Positions 44,631-63,024 of a DNA stretch of 64,000 bases are shown piece by piece (positions within the stretch are counted from its first letter, which is position 1; each line of letters opens with the position of its first letter). Made by a program: the position numbers and the translations under genes. The notes beneath the pieces were generated by a model that worked only from the letters and a program-made list of their open reading frames with translations, was not told the DNA's origin and searched no databases. This stretch comes from Microvelia longipes (lineage: Eukaryota; Arthropoda; Insecta; Hemiptera; Veliidae): positions 52,326,163-52,390,162 of the forward strand of contig JACMZG010001863.1 in the NCBI GenBank assembly GCA_018340805.1, given 5' to 3'.

Positions 44631-45310
44631 TATTATCTTATTAAGTTTTACCCTCTATTTTTACTTTTCCTCAATTATATGGAAAGAGTATGGTGACTGA
44701 AAAAAAATATCTGAAACCGGGCTTTTTAACCTGGAAAGCTCCTGAGTTGTCTGTCCCTATGTGTATGTGTCTTTTATCTTTGTAGCTTTTAGTTCGTTCA
44801 AGATCATTCTTTAGGTGTATTCATTTTCTTATGACATCATTGAAAACAATGTAAAAGTACGACCAAGAATCAATAAAGCTTTATAAATCTTACAATGATA
44901 ATAAACATTTTAATATTACTCTATTCTATCAGTTTATCGCTTTTTAAACTGTGTAATAATTTTATTTATTTGATATTTACATAAAAACATAATTAAATAA
45001 TTATTCATAAATAATAATAACATAATTAATACAATAAATAAATAGATTTGAGAGGAAATGAGGATCAATAAAGGGTGGCACTGGTATAAGTTCTATATTT
45101 TGTAAAGATTAATAATTTGATTTGTTTTTACAATTTTACTGGGGATCAGGTTTTATTAAAAACTTTCGTATTCATTATAAAATTGTTATATTTTAACAAT
45201 ATTAATTAATTTTTAATTTTCTCATATTGAATTAAAATGAGTTTGAAACAAATCTATACAAGCTTTGCTTTTATTAAGGGTACTCTAAGTTGTCTAGTTT
45301 CTTCTATGAA

Positions 45311-45600
45311 ACAAATTGATCCAGTTGAGTTGGTAGTGCTTTCGTCTTGATTCGAGATTTCTGTTGAGTTGGTAGTGCTTTCGTCTTGATTCGAGATTTC
45401 TGTTGAGTTGGTAGTGCTTTCGTCTTGATTCGAGATTTCTGTTGAGTTGGTAGTGCTTTCGTCTTGATTCGAGATTTCTGTTGAGTTGGTAGTGCTTTCG
45501 TCTTGATTCGATATTTCTGTTGAGTTGGTAATGCTTTCGTCTTGATTCGAGATTTCTGTTGAGTTGGTAGTGCTTTCGTCTTGTTTTGAGATTTTATTCT
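45311..45600. repeat. 39-bp tandem repeat, about seven copies
   Basis: The unit GTTGAGTTGGTAGTGCTTTC + GTCTTGATTCGAGATTTCT is nearly identical in all copies. Because 39 is divisible by 3, a 101-codon minus-strand ORF stays open across it. No start context, homologue or flanking exon supports a gene. Confidence 0.95.
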
Positions 45601-46149
45601 CATTATCAAATAGGGAAAGGAGGATATGGTGGTAAAATTGCGTCCTTTATTTTGACATACTCAAATTGCTTTTTAAAGTGTACAATTTTTTTTTTAATCC
45701 ACTGATGGAATGAGTGGCACAGAGGGAGTGCGGCTAAAATTTGTATTTTTTAAGGCATTAGAGTAATTCATGATAATTCATAACATTTACTATTATGTTT
45801 AATACATTCATAACAATATATTTTATTATTAACTGTTTTATTTTCTTTAATATTTTATTACATTCGTTTTGAGTTTGCATTATTATTTAATTGTATCACA
45901 TATAAACACATAATTTCTCTTTAATATTGCCATTAAAGTTACAATAGCAAACTGGCGTTTGTTATCCTCCAAGATAGATAAAAACGCTCAATCAACAAAC
46001 TGTTGATTGAGGGTATTGATCCTGAGTACAGCGGGTTTTTGTTTCGAGCTTTAAGTATATAGATTTGGCAATGAACTAAAGTATTTAAGAATATGATTTA
46101 CCTAGATGGTTGCAGTGTGGCAACTTAGGTTACGACTTGCCTTTCTAAT

Positions 46150-46465
46150 AGTTTTAGATATGGTTTACACTGGTATGGCTTTCTTATAAAGCCATAAAAA
46201 ATTCTGTGTGTGGCTTTCTTATAAATCCATTCTGTGTATGGGTTTCTTATAAAGCATACAGCCATCTGTGTATGGGTTTCTTATAAAGCCATAAAAATTC
46301 TGTGTGTGGGTTTCTTATAAAGCCATACACAGCCATCTGTGTATGGGTTTCTTATAAAGCCATACACAGCCATCTGTGTATGGGTTTCTTATAAAGCCAT
46401 ACACAGCCATTTCTGTATGGCTTACTTATAAAGCCATAAGAAATTCTGTGTGTGGCTTTTTATTC
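46150..46465. repeat. ~37-bp tandem repeat (GGGTTTCTTATAAAGCCATA)
   Basis: About eight imperfect copies of GTGTATGGGTTTCTTATAAA then GCCATACACAGCCATCT, some shortened. It is non-coding. Confidence 0.9.
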
Positions 46466-46503
46466 CCTTTCAAAGACCGTAAAATTATTATTTATTATTA
46501 ATA

Positions 46504-46843
46504 TAGTGGAATAGAATAACAAGTCCACTCCCTTAAAATACTAGTGAGAATTTTCAAAAAATTTTAATCGAGCTTTACTCGATATTTATAAAAAAATGGC
46601 TGACCGATTGTAAAATGATAAGATGTCAAAATATTTTGTAAATAAATGTGAAGTGTAATTTAGTAAATAATTTTACACACACGATAATTAAAAACACAGG
46701 TAAACAAGGAATAAAAAACAACATAACCTTCATCATGACAGGTAACAAGACATTTTCATAACCTCACCCGATTACGATAGTAACTAAAGTAGCCCTAGCG
46801 ACCAAACTACGTAAGTAAGATCACTCATTATTCTATTCCACTA
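46504..46843. mobile_element. 340-bp MITE with TA target duplication
   Basis: Perfect 16-bp terminal inverted repeats TAGTGGAATAGAATAA / TTATTCTATTCCACTA are flanked by TA on both sides (46502-46503, 46844-46845). No ORF. TA duplication suggests mobilisation by a Tc1/mariner-type transposase, which is inference. Confidence 0.8.
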
Positions 46844-46845
46844 TA

Positions 46846-47255
46846 GTTATCAAAAACAATTAAAAATCAAATGTTAAATAATAAAAAACTCACTATAGTT
46901 ATTCATAATAAATTAATTAAATAAATTTATAACTTTTTTTTATTTATTATTTCTCAAATCAATGTAATTCAAAGCAATACTCTGTAGAAAAATGGTTTCA
47001 GCAGCCAGAAACATGTTCTGTTTTACATGTGTTAGTTACTGAGTACAGCGACATTTAAATTAAAGCATGAATTTAAATTTTAAAAATTAAACATTTGGTA
47101 AAATAACTTTTAATCTTTAATTCCTGTTTCACTCTTCTGTTCCTGGTTTGTAAATTCTCGTTAAAATTAAAATGCTTCCTTAAAAATATTATTATGCCAC
47201 ATCAGGTGTATCTAATAGTTCAGAAGTTCATTATATTCATGAACCATAGGGTCAT
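46846..47255. other. Unassigned AT-rich spacer
   Basis: Nothing recognised. Confidence 0.3.
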
Positions 47256-47736
47256 AGGATTTACAAGGTCATAGAGTAGAGTAAGAAAACGACAAGTCTG
47301 GTGATTTAATCTGGCGCTGGACAATATGCTGACTCAGCAAAATTTTAAAATTATAACTATTTTATTTTTAACAATTTTGAAAAAATATTCAAATAAAAGT
47401 TGTAGTATTTAAGAAAACGATCATTCATAGTGCTGATAATTGTTACCTACATTGCTTCATTTATAAGATACAGCTTCGAAAGCTCATCTATTCTCTCTCA
47501 CTCCCTCCCACTAATTATATTTTTTAAAACTTTATGTCTTTACATAAATTGCTCCGAAATAAAAAAAAATGTATTCTTAAATACAACAACTTTTATTTGA
47601 AACTTTTTTCAGAATTTTCAAAAATAAAAGATTTGTAATAATTTTAAAATTTTGCTGATTCAGCATGTTGGTCAGCCCCAGAGTAAAAATCCAGACCGGT
47701 AGTTTTCTTACTCTACTCTATGGTCCTGTAAATCCT
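47256..47736. repeat. 481-bp fold-back element
   Basis: The left end AGGATTTACAAGGTCATAGA then GTAGAGTAAGAAAAC pairs with the right end GTTTTCTTACTCTACTCTAT then GGTCCTGTAAATCCT. Inner blocks such as GCTGACTCAGCAAAATTTTA also pair with the right arm. No ORF. Confidence 0.8.
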
Positions 47737-48456
47737 ACGATGGAATGGTTGATAAATCTATTGAAATCACCTCTGGGCTCCCAGACAATAATAATTATGA
47801 TTTTGATCAGTTGACAGACATAGCTCAACTCTGCCAGGGAATGCATTCTATATGTCTGTACAGATCTTTCCAAATAAGAGACAAAACTAACCAATAGTAT
47901 TCCTTGACTGCCATCCTATTTAAACGGAAGCTGTTATTATAACTTTCAATACGTATTTTGTACAAGCAAAATATGAAACTCTTTATAACATCCTTATTTT
48001 ATTAATTTACACACTAAACCTAATTTTTTATACAAAATTTAAAAAAAAAAGTAAAGAAATAATACAAACAACATTACATTATTTTGAAAAGTAAAAAAAA
48101 AATATAACAAAAAATACATAAAAGTAAAACAATGTATAAAATTGTTTTTTTTTCTCATTACAAATATTATTTAAATATAGGAATGTTTGCATCTATTTAC
48201 TACTTTTATTAATTAAAGGTTTTATTAATTAAAGGTAACTTAACAATACATACAAACATAAATTAGCCAATTTATTTGATTTACCTTTTGTTGTTTATAT
48301 TGATCGAAAAGGTAAAATATTTATTTGTCATGAACTGGGTCTAATTAATGATCACCTAATTTACCCTAATGACATCTTCTTATGATTTTTTTTCGTTTGA
48401 GTATTTTCTTAGTTAGCAATTTGCTGACTATATACCGCTGGTTCACAGGGTACTAA
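47737..48456. other. Unassigned AT-rich sequence
   Basis: A-rich and T-rich, no exon or repeat family recognised. Confidence 0.3.
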
Positions 48457-48574
48457 CATAGAGATAAAATGCTAGAGAGGGCATAGCCTATCTCATTACA
48501 TTGAGAGGCTTGAAGCATCTTTTTGGGGCTCTCAGGGGTTCTGTATAACCTTATAGTAACCTTCTCCTTGAGTG
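48457..48574 (+). mobile_element. MITE, CATAGAGATAT family, truncated
   Basis: Only the 5' ~110 bp (CATAGAGATAAAATGCTAGAG to TGTATAACCTTATAGTAACC) is present, directly followed by a second copy. Confidence 0.75.
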
Positions 48575-49118
48575 CATAGAGATATATTACTAGAGGAGAC
48601 ATTGTCTATCTCAATACATTAAGAGACCTGAAACATGCTTTTAGGGGCTCTGCGTAACCTTATTGAAACGTCCTCTAGGAGGGAGTTTAGGTTATAATCT
48701 AAACTCCCTCAGGTTATCAATCAATTGCCGTCTGGTTTCTACTCATCGTCTGTGTTTTGTTTTGTATTTTTGAAAGCTCTATTTTATAAGTAGTCACTGT
48801 AATTTAATTATAATAATAATCGATGGAGCCGCCTCCGTAGTTGAGGTCGTTAGAGAGTTAGTCTTAATACTTAGACACCACGGAGGTCTGGGGTTCGCAT
48901 CCCAGGTTTCGCTCTCAGTTTATATAAGATTTGTTTAAATAAATTATCGCCAACTTTAGATTATACTTTGAGCTTAACTGTTGGCTCCACTGCGCTGGGT
49001 TTATACCTGATGGGCCGCAAGGCTCTAAAAGTGCATTATTATAATTGAAGGTGTTCAGGTTACTTTTTTGATGTTTCAAAATTCGACCAATAGGGCCTCC
49101 TTAGTAATCCATCTCTAT
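48575..49118 (+). mobile_element. MITE, CATAGAGATAT family, with a SINE inserted
   Basis: The 5' end is CATAGAGATATATTACTAGAG and the 3' end is GGCCTCCTTAGTAATCCATC then TCTAT. A family-2 SINE (48831-49040) interrupts it, so the SINE is younger than this MITE. Confidence 0.8.
48831..49040 (+). repeat. tRNA-derived SINE, family 2, copy 3
   Basis: GCCTCCGTAGTTGAGGTCG, B-box-like GGGGTTCGCATCCC, CTCTCAGTTTATATAAGA and ATCGCCAACTTTAGA match the copy at 26252. Confidence 0.8.
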
Positions 49119-50033
49119 TATAATACGACACACGGCTAAAAACAAATGACACCCCGCCAAAATCTCAATGCTTTCAACCCTCATTTTTAAATAAAAAAAT
49201 CCCTTCTTTTAAGTAACAAAAAAAATTCCTACTCTGGCAACACTGAAAGTCAGGTTATGTTTTGAATTTTATTATTTGTTTTTATTTATTTGATATCGTA
49301 TTTTTTTATTTTTAAAAATTATTTATTTACTTTTTAAGTAGGAATATTGTTGTATCTTATAAATTTACCTAAGTGTTGCATTAAATTTGTTCGGGAAGTA
49401 TGAATTAAGTGAAGTTAAAGTTGTTCATTACGTAATGCAATGGATCATAATAGTTCTATGATAAAAGTTAGACGATTTTAATAAATCATCAGCTATAATT
49501 ACTTTTTTCCAAAATCAACTGCTTTTTTGTGTCATGTTTGTATAATTGAATGCATATTGTTTCTTATTATAAAAATAGTATGACACAATATGCATTCATG
49601 ACTTAAAAAAGTCAAGACTGTCATCTTTTGAAAGACATGGCTGTCTTTTAGTTGACAGACCCCAGACCCTGCGCTGTACTCAAATAGCAAGAAATGCTTG
49701 AAGAATACATCAATGTCCATGCGTCAAATATAGGCACTCAGATCATATTACAACTCTGCAATAATTGGATAAATTAAACAGATTGGAATGAAACGAAACG
49801 AACTCGAACAGATAAATATGCACAATGAGGGAAATAAAAGCGACACGAGGTTACAAATATTTACAACCAGTGTTGCCTTTTTATGATTTTATTTACGAAA
49901 AAGGTATTTTTTTATACCGAGGTTGGCTTAAAGTGGAGTGGGAAAGGTGGTGGTCGGTCTGAACCAATAGAATTCTTTCCCTCACAGATTTCTGGCGCGC
50001 TGTCAATTGATTTTAGCCGTGTGTCGTATTATA
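49119..50033. mobile_element. ~915-bp TIR element, ends TATAATACGACACACGGC
   Basis: Perfect inverted ends TATAATACGACACACGGCTA then AAA and their complement at 50011-50033, including or flanked by TA. The interior has no transposase ORF. It is inserted directly at the 3' end of a CATAGAGATAT MITE. Confidence 0.8.
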
Positions 50034-50469
50034 GTACTAATAAAAAAATACTCAACACTTAATAAAATAAAATATAATTGTATCAAATTTTAACCCCAAA
50101 AAATTGATAAACTACCTAATCTAAGCGAATTTCATTTTTTTTTAACTTATTCAGTAGATTTTTTTCCACAGCCTCTACAAATATATTTTTACATTCCTAA
50201 TTAATATTTTCTTTCAGTAATACATTTATTTTTTAATAAATCTAAAAATTTATTTTCAAATTATTTGAATCTATTAAATGCGGCACAGTAGACCTATAGG
50301 TGTCTCGGCGCCTTATGTTTATTTAAAAAAAATAATGCAAGATAAAAATAAACAAAACTGATGTCTGAATCTATTGTTAACAATGTTGAAAGCTGCGATT
50401 GAGTTACTATGTGGTCTAGATAAGCTATGGAGGACGTTACTTTTAAATTTGATTTTTTTTTTAAATTCC
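50034..50469. other. Unassigned AT-rich spacer
   Basis: Nothing recognised. Confidence 0.3.
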
Positions 50470-50895
50470 ATAGACACTTTATATGCTACAGTCTAACGAC
50501 TACTTTAAAAATCTTGACAGGTCAGTTTAGGCACCACCTATTCTTAAGAAAAAAATCCCTGCAAGAAGGGAACGGGAAAAAACAATGTAAACAAATCAAG
50601 TTATTTTATCCGTATTTTCTTTTGGCTATGTTTTTTACAATTCTTTTGTGTAGTTTTATTTTATAATATCTTTAAGATTAATTTGAAAGTGGTTTTAAAA
50701 CAATGTAAACACAAGAAGAACCACATACAAAGTGAACAATTGCTGGGAAGGAGGTCATTTCCCTACAGCGGTTATGGTGGTAGGGATTTTTTTCTCTCTT
50801 TTCAAGTGAGGGATTGGCTGCAGCTTCTTTGATTGGTCAATCCCCAAAATGCTTATGACCTTGGGGATTTTTAAACTAAACTATAGACTGTAATT
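50470..50895 (+). repeat. Dispersed repeat, family C, copy 3
   Basis: It runs from CTACAGTCTAACGACTACTT to AACTAAACTATAGACTGTAA. The near-terminal ACAGTCTA motifs are inverted. It includes CTTGACAGGTCAGTTTAGGC and GGTTATGGTGGTAGGGATTT. Confidence 0.7.
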
Positions 50896-51049
50896 TGTTT
50901 AATTCAAATACTATTTGTTATTTTTAAGACATCTTAGTGTAAGAGAGGCGAGAGCCAAATTTCTCATTTTGAAGAAGGGCTGGGCTCATGGCTTTAAACT
51001 CTCGTGGTGGCTTAATCTATAAATTGCCTAAAGTGGCTTAACTTTTTAT

Positions 51050-51175
51050 AAACTGTTATTGCTATTCATTCGGTTAATGCTCTTCATTCCGTTAATGCTT
51101 TTCATTCCGTTAATGATTTTCATTCGGTTAATGCTTCCATTAACTGTTAATGCTTTGTCATTAACTGTTTACAAT
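51050..51175. repeat. Short tandem repeat, CATTCGGTTAATGCTTTT
   Basis: Four to six copies of a ~20-bp unit (CTTTTCATTCCGTTAATG and variants) lie in tandem. Confidence 0.8.
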
Positions 51176-51388
51176 CTTTTTTGACACTGATGCTCAATTC
51201 AGATTGAAAGCTGGCCGTATCAAATATAAATTATTTATTATTTAGAATCTCTAATAGATCCCTCTTATAGAATCTCTAAAACTTTATTTGAAGAAAAAGT
51301 GCTTTTCTTATAGAATAAACAATTTTATTGTAAAGGATAAAAGAAAAACTTAATCCACTGTTAATTAATCATATAATGACACAGCCAG

Positions 51389-51415
51389 CTTTCAATCTTA
51401 ACAAATCATCATCAG
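51389..51415 (-). ncRNA. Hammerhead-ribozyme-like core (left arm)
   Basis: On the minus strand: CTGATGA, TG, hairpin ATTT-GTTA-AGAT with one T·A/G·U-type imperfection, T, GAAAG. It has the exact CUGAUGA box. Confidence 0.4.
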
Positions 51416-51577
51416 TGCCTAAAAAACAAAGTAAACCAAAAATAAATAAAAATATACTATATCAAAAATTATAGGAAAAAAATAATAAATTTGAATAAAG
51501 AAATAAATTTATTTTTTTATTTATTTTTGGTTATTGTGTATTTTTATTTATTTTTGGTTTACTTTGTTGTTTAGGCA

Positions 51578-51605
51578 CTGATGATGATCTGTTAAGATTG
51601 AAAGC
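51578..51605 (+). ncRNA. Hammerhead-ribozyme-like core (right arm)
   Basis: CTGATGA, TG, perfect hairpin ATCT-GTTA-AGAT, T, GAAAG. Confidence 0.4.
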
Positions 51606-51862
51606 TGGCTATGTCATTATATGATTAATTAACAGTGGAGAGAATTTTTCTTTTATCTTTTATTCTTGGACTCACAGCTCTATTTAATAATAATTTTTAT
51701 TCTAATTTAAGTTTTAATATTCAGTGATAATTTTCTTTGAATCAAACAAATTTAAAAATTTGCCTTTATAAGAACCTCTCGTTATTCTCTCCCTCCATAG
51801 CTTACCCAAAATAGTTCATTCTAATTAAATAAATAGCGCTTTTAATATTTTCGAAACATAAT

Positions 51863-59227
<7,365 letters not shown>

Positions 59228-59234
59228 AGATATA

Positions 59235-59285
59235 TTATTAGTATAGAGAGGAGCCTATTGGTTGAATTTTGAAATTTTGAGAGGC
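59235..59285 (-). mobile_element. MITE end fragment, CATAGAGATAT family
   Basis: TATAGAGAGGAGCCTATTGG then TTGAATTTTGAAAT is the inverse of the 3' end of the family (CAAAATTCAACCAATAGGGC). It lies within 20 bp upstream of the unzipped start codon, so it may lie in the 5' UTR or promoter. Confidence 0.55.
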
Positions 59286-59600
59286 GGGCCTAGAAAGGGG
59301 GCGCTCTGTGCCATGGCCCCTGGTGTCGACTTGTGGGGCGTCATAAAGGGAAAGGAGGGCTTTAATAAAGTATCGAGAAAATTATTTTAATTAATTTTTC
59401 TTTTGTTTGGTATAAAGATGATATAGTTAAAACTGTTCTTATTTTGTGTTTGATAAGATGTATGTAGAATGTATGTATTTATGTAAAAGAGGCGGCAAAT
59501 TAAACACTGGCCCCCAGGCACAAAATCCTCTCGGTCCTCCACTAATTATTAATTTTAACAAATAAACAAAATATGACTACAGTAACATATATTAAAACGA
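59286..59600. other. Upstream region of unzipped
   Basis: No ORF. It should include promoter sequence for the minus-strand gene, but no motif could be assigned. Confidence 0.3.
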
Positions 59601-59616
59601 ATATTACAAAACATAA

Positions 59617-60655
59617 ACCACCTCAGGGTTTCACCCTGCTGGATCTATCTCAGGGTTTCACAATGCGGAAACCACCTTATGGTTTTACCCTGCGAGAACC
59701 ACCTCAGGGTTTCACCCTGCTGGATCTATCTCAGGGTTTCACAGCGCGGAAACCACCTTATGGTTTTACCCTGCGAGAACCACCTCAGGGTTTCACCCTG
59801 CTGGAACTATCTCAGGGTTTCACAATGCGGAAACCACCTTATGGTTTTACCCTGCAAGAACCACCTCAGGGTTTCACCCTGCTGGAACTATCTCAGGTTT
59901 CACAATGCGGAAACCACCTTATGGTTTTACCCTGCAAGAACCACCTCAGGGTTTCACCCTGCTGGAACTATCTCAGGGTTTTCACAATGCGGAAACCACC
60001 TTATGGTTTTACCCTGCGAGAACCACCTCAGGATTTCACCCTGCTGGAACTATTCAGGGGTTCACAGTGCGGAAACACCTTATGGTTTTACCCTGCGAGA
60101 ACCACCTCAGGGTTTCACCCTGCTGGAACTATCTCAGGGTTTCACAATGCGGAAACCACCTTATGGTTTTACCCTGCGAGAACCACCTCAGGGTTTCACC
60201 CTGCTGGAACTATCTCAGGGGTTCACAGTGCGGAAACCACCTTATGGTTTTACCCTGCGAGAACCACCTCAGGGTTTCACCCTGCTGGAACTATCTCAGG
60301 GGTTCATAGTGCGGAAACCACCTTATGGTTTTACCCTGCGAGAACCACCTCAGAGTTTCACCCCGCTGGAATATCTCAGGGGTTCACAGTGCGGGAAACC
60401 ACCTTATGGTTTTACCCTGCGAGAACCACCTCAGGGTTTCACCCTGCTGGAACTATCTCAGGGTTTCACAGCGCTGAAACCACCTCAGGGTTTCACCCTG
60501 CTGGAACTATCTCAGGGTTTCACAATGCGGAAACCACATCATGGTTTCACCCTGCAAGAACCACCTCAGGGTTTCACCCTACTGGAACTATCTCAGGGTT
60601 TCACAGCGCTGAAACCACATCATGGTTTCACCCTGCGAGAACCACCTCTATTTGA
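59617..60655 (+). repeat. 81-bp higher-order minisatellite (3 x 27 bp), ~13 copies
   Basis: Each 81-bp unit is made of three related 27-bp subunits: ACCACCTCAGGGTTTCACCC+TGCTGGA, ACTATCTCAGGGTTTCACAA+TGCGGAA and ACCACCTTATGGTTTTACCC+TGCGAGA. 27 is divisible by 3, so all three forward frames have long ORFs; the longest is 360 codons from 59573. Single-base indels swap the frames between units, which argues against coding. No splice or promoter context was seen. Confidence 0.92.
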
Positions 60656-60800
60656 ACGCATACACGCTTACATTATTAATTAAAGTTAGCAAAATCTGTT
60701 ACAAGAAATGCTATTCGTAAAAATTAAAGGTATAATTTGTGCTACGAACCCCAGACCCCCGGTGTTGAACTTCAGTGCTTATAATATCTCGTGGGTGGAA
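60600..60800 (-). repeat. SINE, family 2, fragment next to the 81-bp array
   Basis: After the last array unit (CCCTGCGAGAACCACCTC) come TTAAAGTTAGCAAA and GAACCCCAGACCCCCGGTGT. This is the same order as in the minus-strand SINE at 18172-18390 (CCCTGCGGGAACCACCTC, TAAAGTTAGCAAA, GAACCCCGGACCTCTGGTG). Confidence 0.55.
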
Positions 60801-61555
60801 TTATAATTTATAACTTCGGCGGTAGCTCTTTGGTCCCCTAATTTATAACTTCTTCTTAAAATTACTTTGCGCTCTCTTATTTCATTTGTAAGAATTGTTT
60901 ACGTTTTTATTGATTTTTATGTTAATACATTTTTAACATAACTCTAACTGTTAATTGATCTAGCTTTGATAAAGTGTCTTTTGAATAACAATAACAGCTA
61001 TTAAACCTAATAAATATTATTCAACTGAGTTTCCTTTGGTAGATTAGAAATCTTAGATTCAACTCCACTGATAACCGCAGTTGAAGGTGACTTACTTTTA
61101 ACTTGACTGCTTTACATGAATAAAACATCAAGACAGGAAGTCCGGCCCCTTTAAAGTAGCTTATAACGCTAAACCAGCAACTATTGGTTGAAGTTTTTCT
61201 CGAGGAATTCATTTGTGAAGATATTTCTTCCATTATTCTTCCATCATTTTTTTTTTAAATAAAATAAATTTCATAGTCTACTCTACGTACGGGTTTATGG
61301 CGAAGTTTTAAAAGTTATAATTTTACTTTGGGAATCTGTTAGGACATGTTTAGGGACACCCCCCCAAAAACCCCCCCTAGCTTTGCATCACACCTGCGAT
61401 CGTTATGGCCAAATGAGTCCCATTTTTTATTTTATGTTTTCGTTAATATCTTCGTAGACATACAAGATATCGAGACTTATTTCAAATGAAGTTTGAAGCT
61501 AAAAATAAGTTTCTATTGGTTTACTCTCTATTTCAAACCGTTAACATAGCAGTAC
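60801..61555. other. Unassigned AT-rich sequence
   Basis: No exon or known repeat was recognised. Confidence 0.3.
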
Positions 61556-61628
61556 AAGAGCCGGACCTGAAAAAAATGTGTCTCATTTTGTACTACTTCA
61601 AACCAAATTTTGCTGAAAATATACCTAT
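61556..61628. repeat. Fold-back element, family A, end fragment
   Basis: GAGCCGGACCTGAAAAAAATG then TGTCTCATTTTGTACTACTT match the left end of copies 2 and 3. Confidence 0.65.
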
Positions 61629-61764
61629 CCATAGATACGGTTGGCGTATCTATACTATCTATCTATTGACGTCTAGTGAAGGGGTAGATTACAACACTTC
61701 TAGATTTTTTTATCACTGGGTTCAACTTAGCGAACACACCAACTCTCTTTGGTTTAATTTTTAA

Positions 61765-62122
61765 AGGGGTTTGAGTCCAGCATGACTCTGACTACACCTG
61801 TCACTTAGCTAAGTCTGAGTCCAGCATGACTCTGATTACACCTGTCACTTAGCTAAGTCTGAGTCCAGCATGACTCTGACTACACCTGTCATTTAGCTAA
61901 GCCTGAGTCCAGCATGACTCTGACTACACCTGTCACTTAGCTAAGTCTGAGTCCAGCATGACTCTGACTACACCTGTCACTTAGTTAAGTCTGAGTCCAG
62001 CATGACTCTGATTACACCTGTCACTTAGCTAAGTCTGAGTCCAGCATGACTCTAACACCTGTCACTTAGCTAAGTCTGAGTCCAGCATGACTCTAACTAC
62101 ACCTGTCACTTAGCTAAGTCGT
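61765..62122. repeat. 44-bp minisatellite, about eight copies
   Basis: The unit CTGAGTCCAGCATGACTCTG + ACTACACCTGTCACTTAGCT + AAGT is nearly identical in all copies, with one shortened unit near 62050. Confidence 0.95.
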
Positions 62123-62689
62123 AATTACATTTAAGCTTAAAATGCTTGATGCCGAACAGATCCTTGATTATCCTCAATTTTTTGATGTGTAAGACGGAGC
62201 TATACATCCTATGTATATAATTTTGTAATGAAACAAAAACTGAGTATAGTTAAAACTAAATACGTACTGACGTAGATTAGGAAATGTAATCTAAATTAAA
62301 TGTAAGGAAAGATTAAATAAAATAAAACTTTATGTTCAGAGAAAATTCAATTTTATGATTTATATAACTTTCTCAAAAGTTAAAGCTCCAAGCTGACTTA
62401 AAAGTTCAAAAATAAATACAAATAGTAAATAGACCACAAAGATATAAAAATAGAAGTCGATTATTTTCATGGAAAGAAAATATAAATATTGATAGATCTG
62501 AGGGAAAATTGAAAAGTTAAAATTGACTAAAATTAAAACATAAGTTTCAATTGGAGGAAATTTAAATAATATACTTGAATGAGTAACTTTGAAATTGTTT
62601 ATCAAGTTTTAATAGAACAGCTAAATACGTTTCTTAACTTATAATACTTTTTGCTGAGTAATTATTACTAAGTAATGACGTTATAAAAA
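62123..62689. other. Unassigned AT-rich sequence
   Basis: No exon or repeat family was recognised. Confidence 0.3.
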
Positions 62690-62960
62690 AACTTATATTC
62701 CTGATATTACAACTTGTCCTGATTGATTTTTGTACCAAGTTTCAAATGCCTAGCATAAACACTAAACACACTTGGAGCTACAATGATAACTGATACACTT
62801 GTATAATAAGGATAAATAACTTTCTATAAACTACTCAGGAAATCTTAAAAGAAAACTGGAACGGATGATTCAGGTAATTTTCCGATTTTGGATTATTTTC
62901 TAAACACAATAATTTTCCTATATACATACATAGGGTATGAGAAAAAGTAAAAACATGCTT
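62690..62960. repeat. Dispersed repeat, family B, diverged copy
   Basis: CTAGCATAAACACTAAACAC, GGAGCTACAATGATAACTG, AACTACTCAGGAAATCTTAA and GTATGAGAAAAAGTAAAAA follow the 3' half of 32625-33410. Confidence 0.5.
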
Positions 62961-63024
62961 ACGTAAAACAATATAATAGTGCAAGAGACACCTAGAAAAA
63001 AGTTATGCTACATTTAGAAACTGT

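Larger units (their letters stand above)
51331..51662. repeat. Third head-to-head fold-back element with hammerhead-like cores
   Basis: The left arm TAAAGGATAAAAGAAAAACT...CACTGTTAATTAATCATAT pairs with the right arm ATATGATTAATTAACAGTGG...TTCTTTTATCTTTTA. Cores at 51389-51415 (-) and 51578-51605 (+) read outward. The sequence differs from the 30041 family but has the same layout. It lies just beyond the 3' end of unzipped. Confidence 0.8.

Noticed and set aside
45304..45609. 101-codon minus-strand ORF with a 13-residue repeat
   Set aside because: A 39-bp tandem repeat necessarily keeps one frame open; there is no other support.
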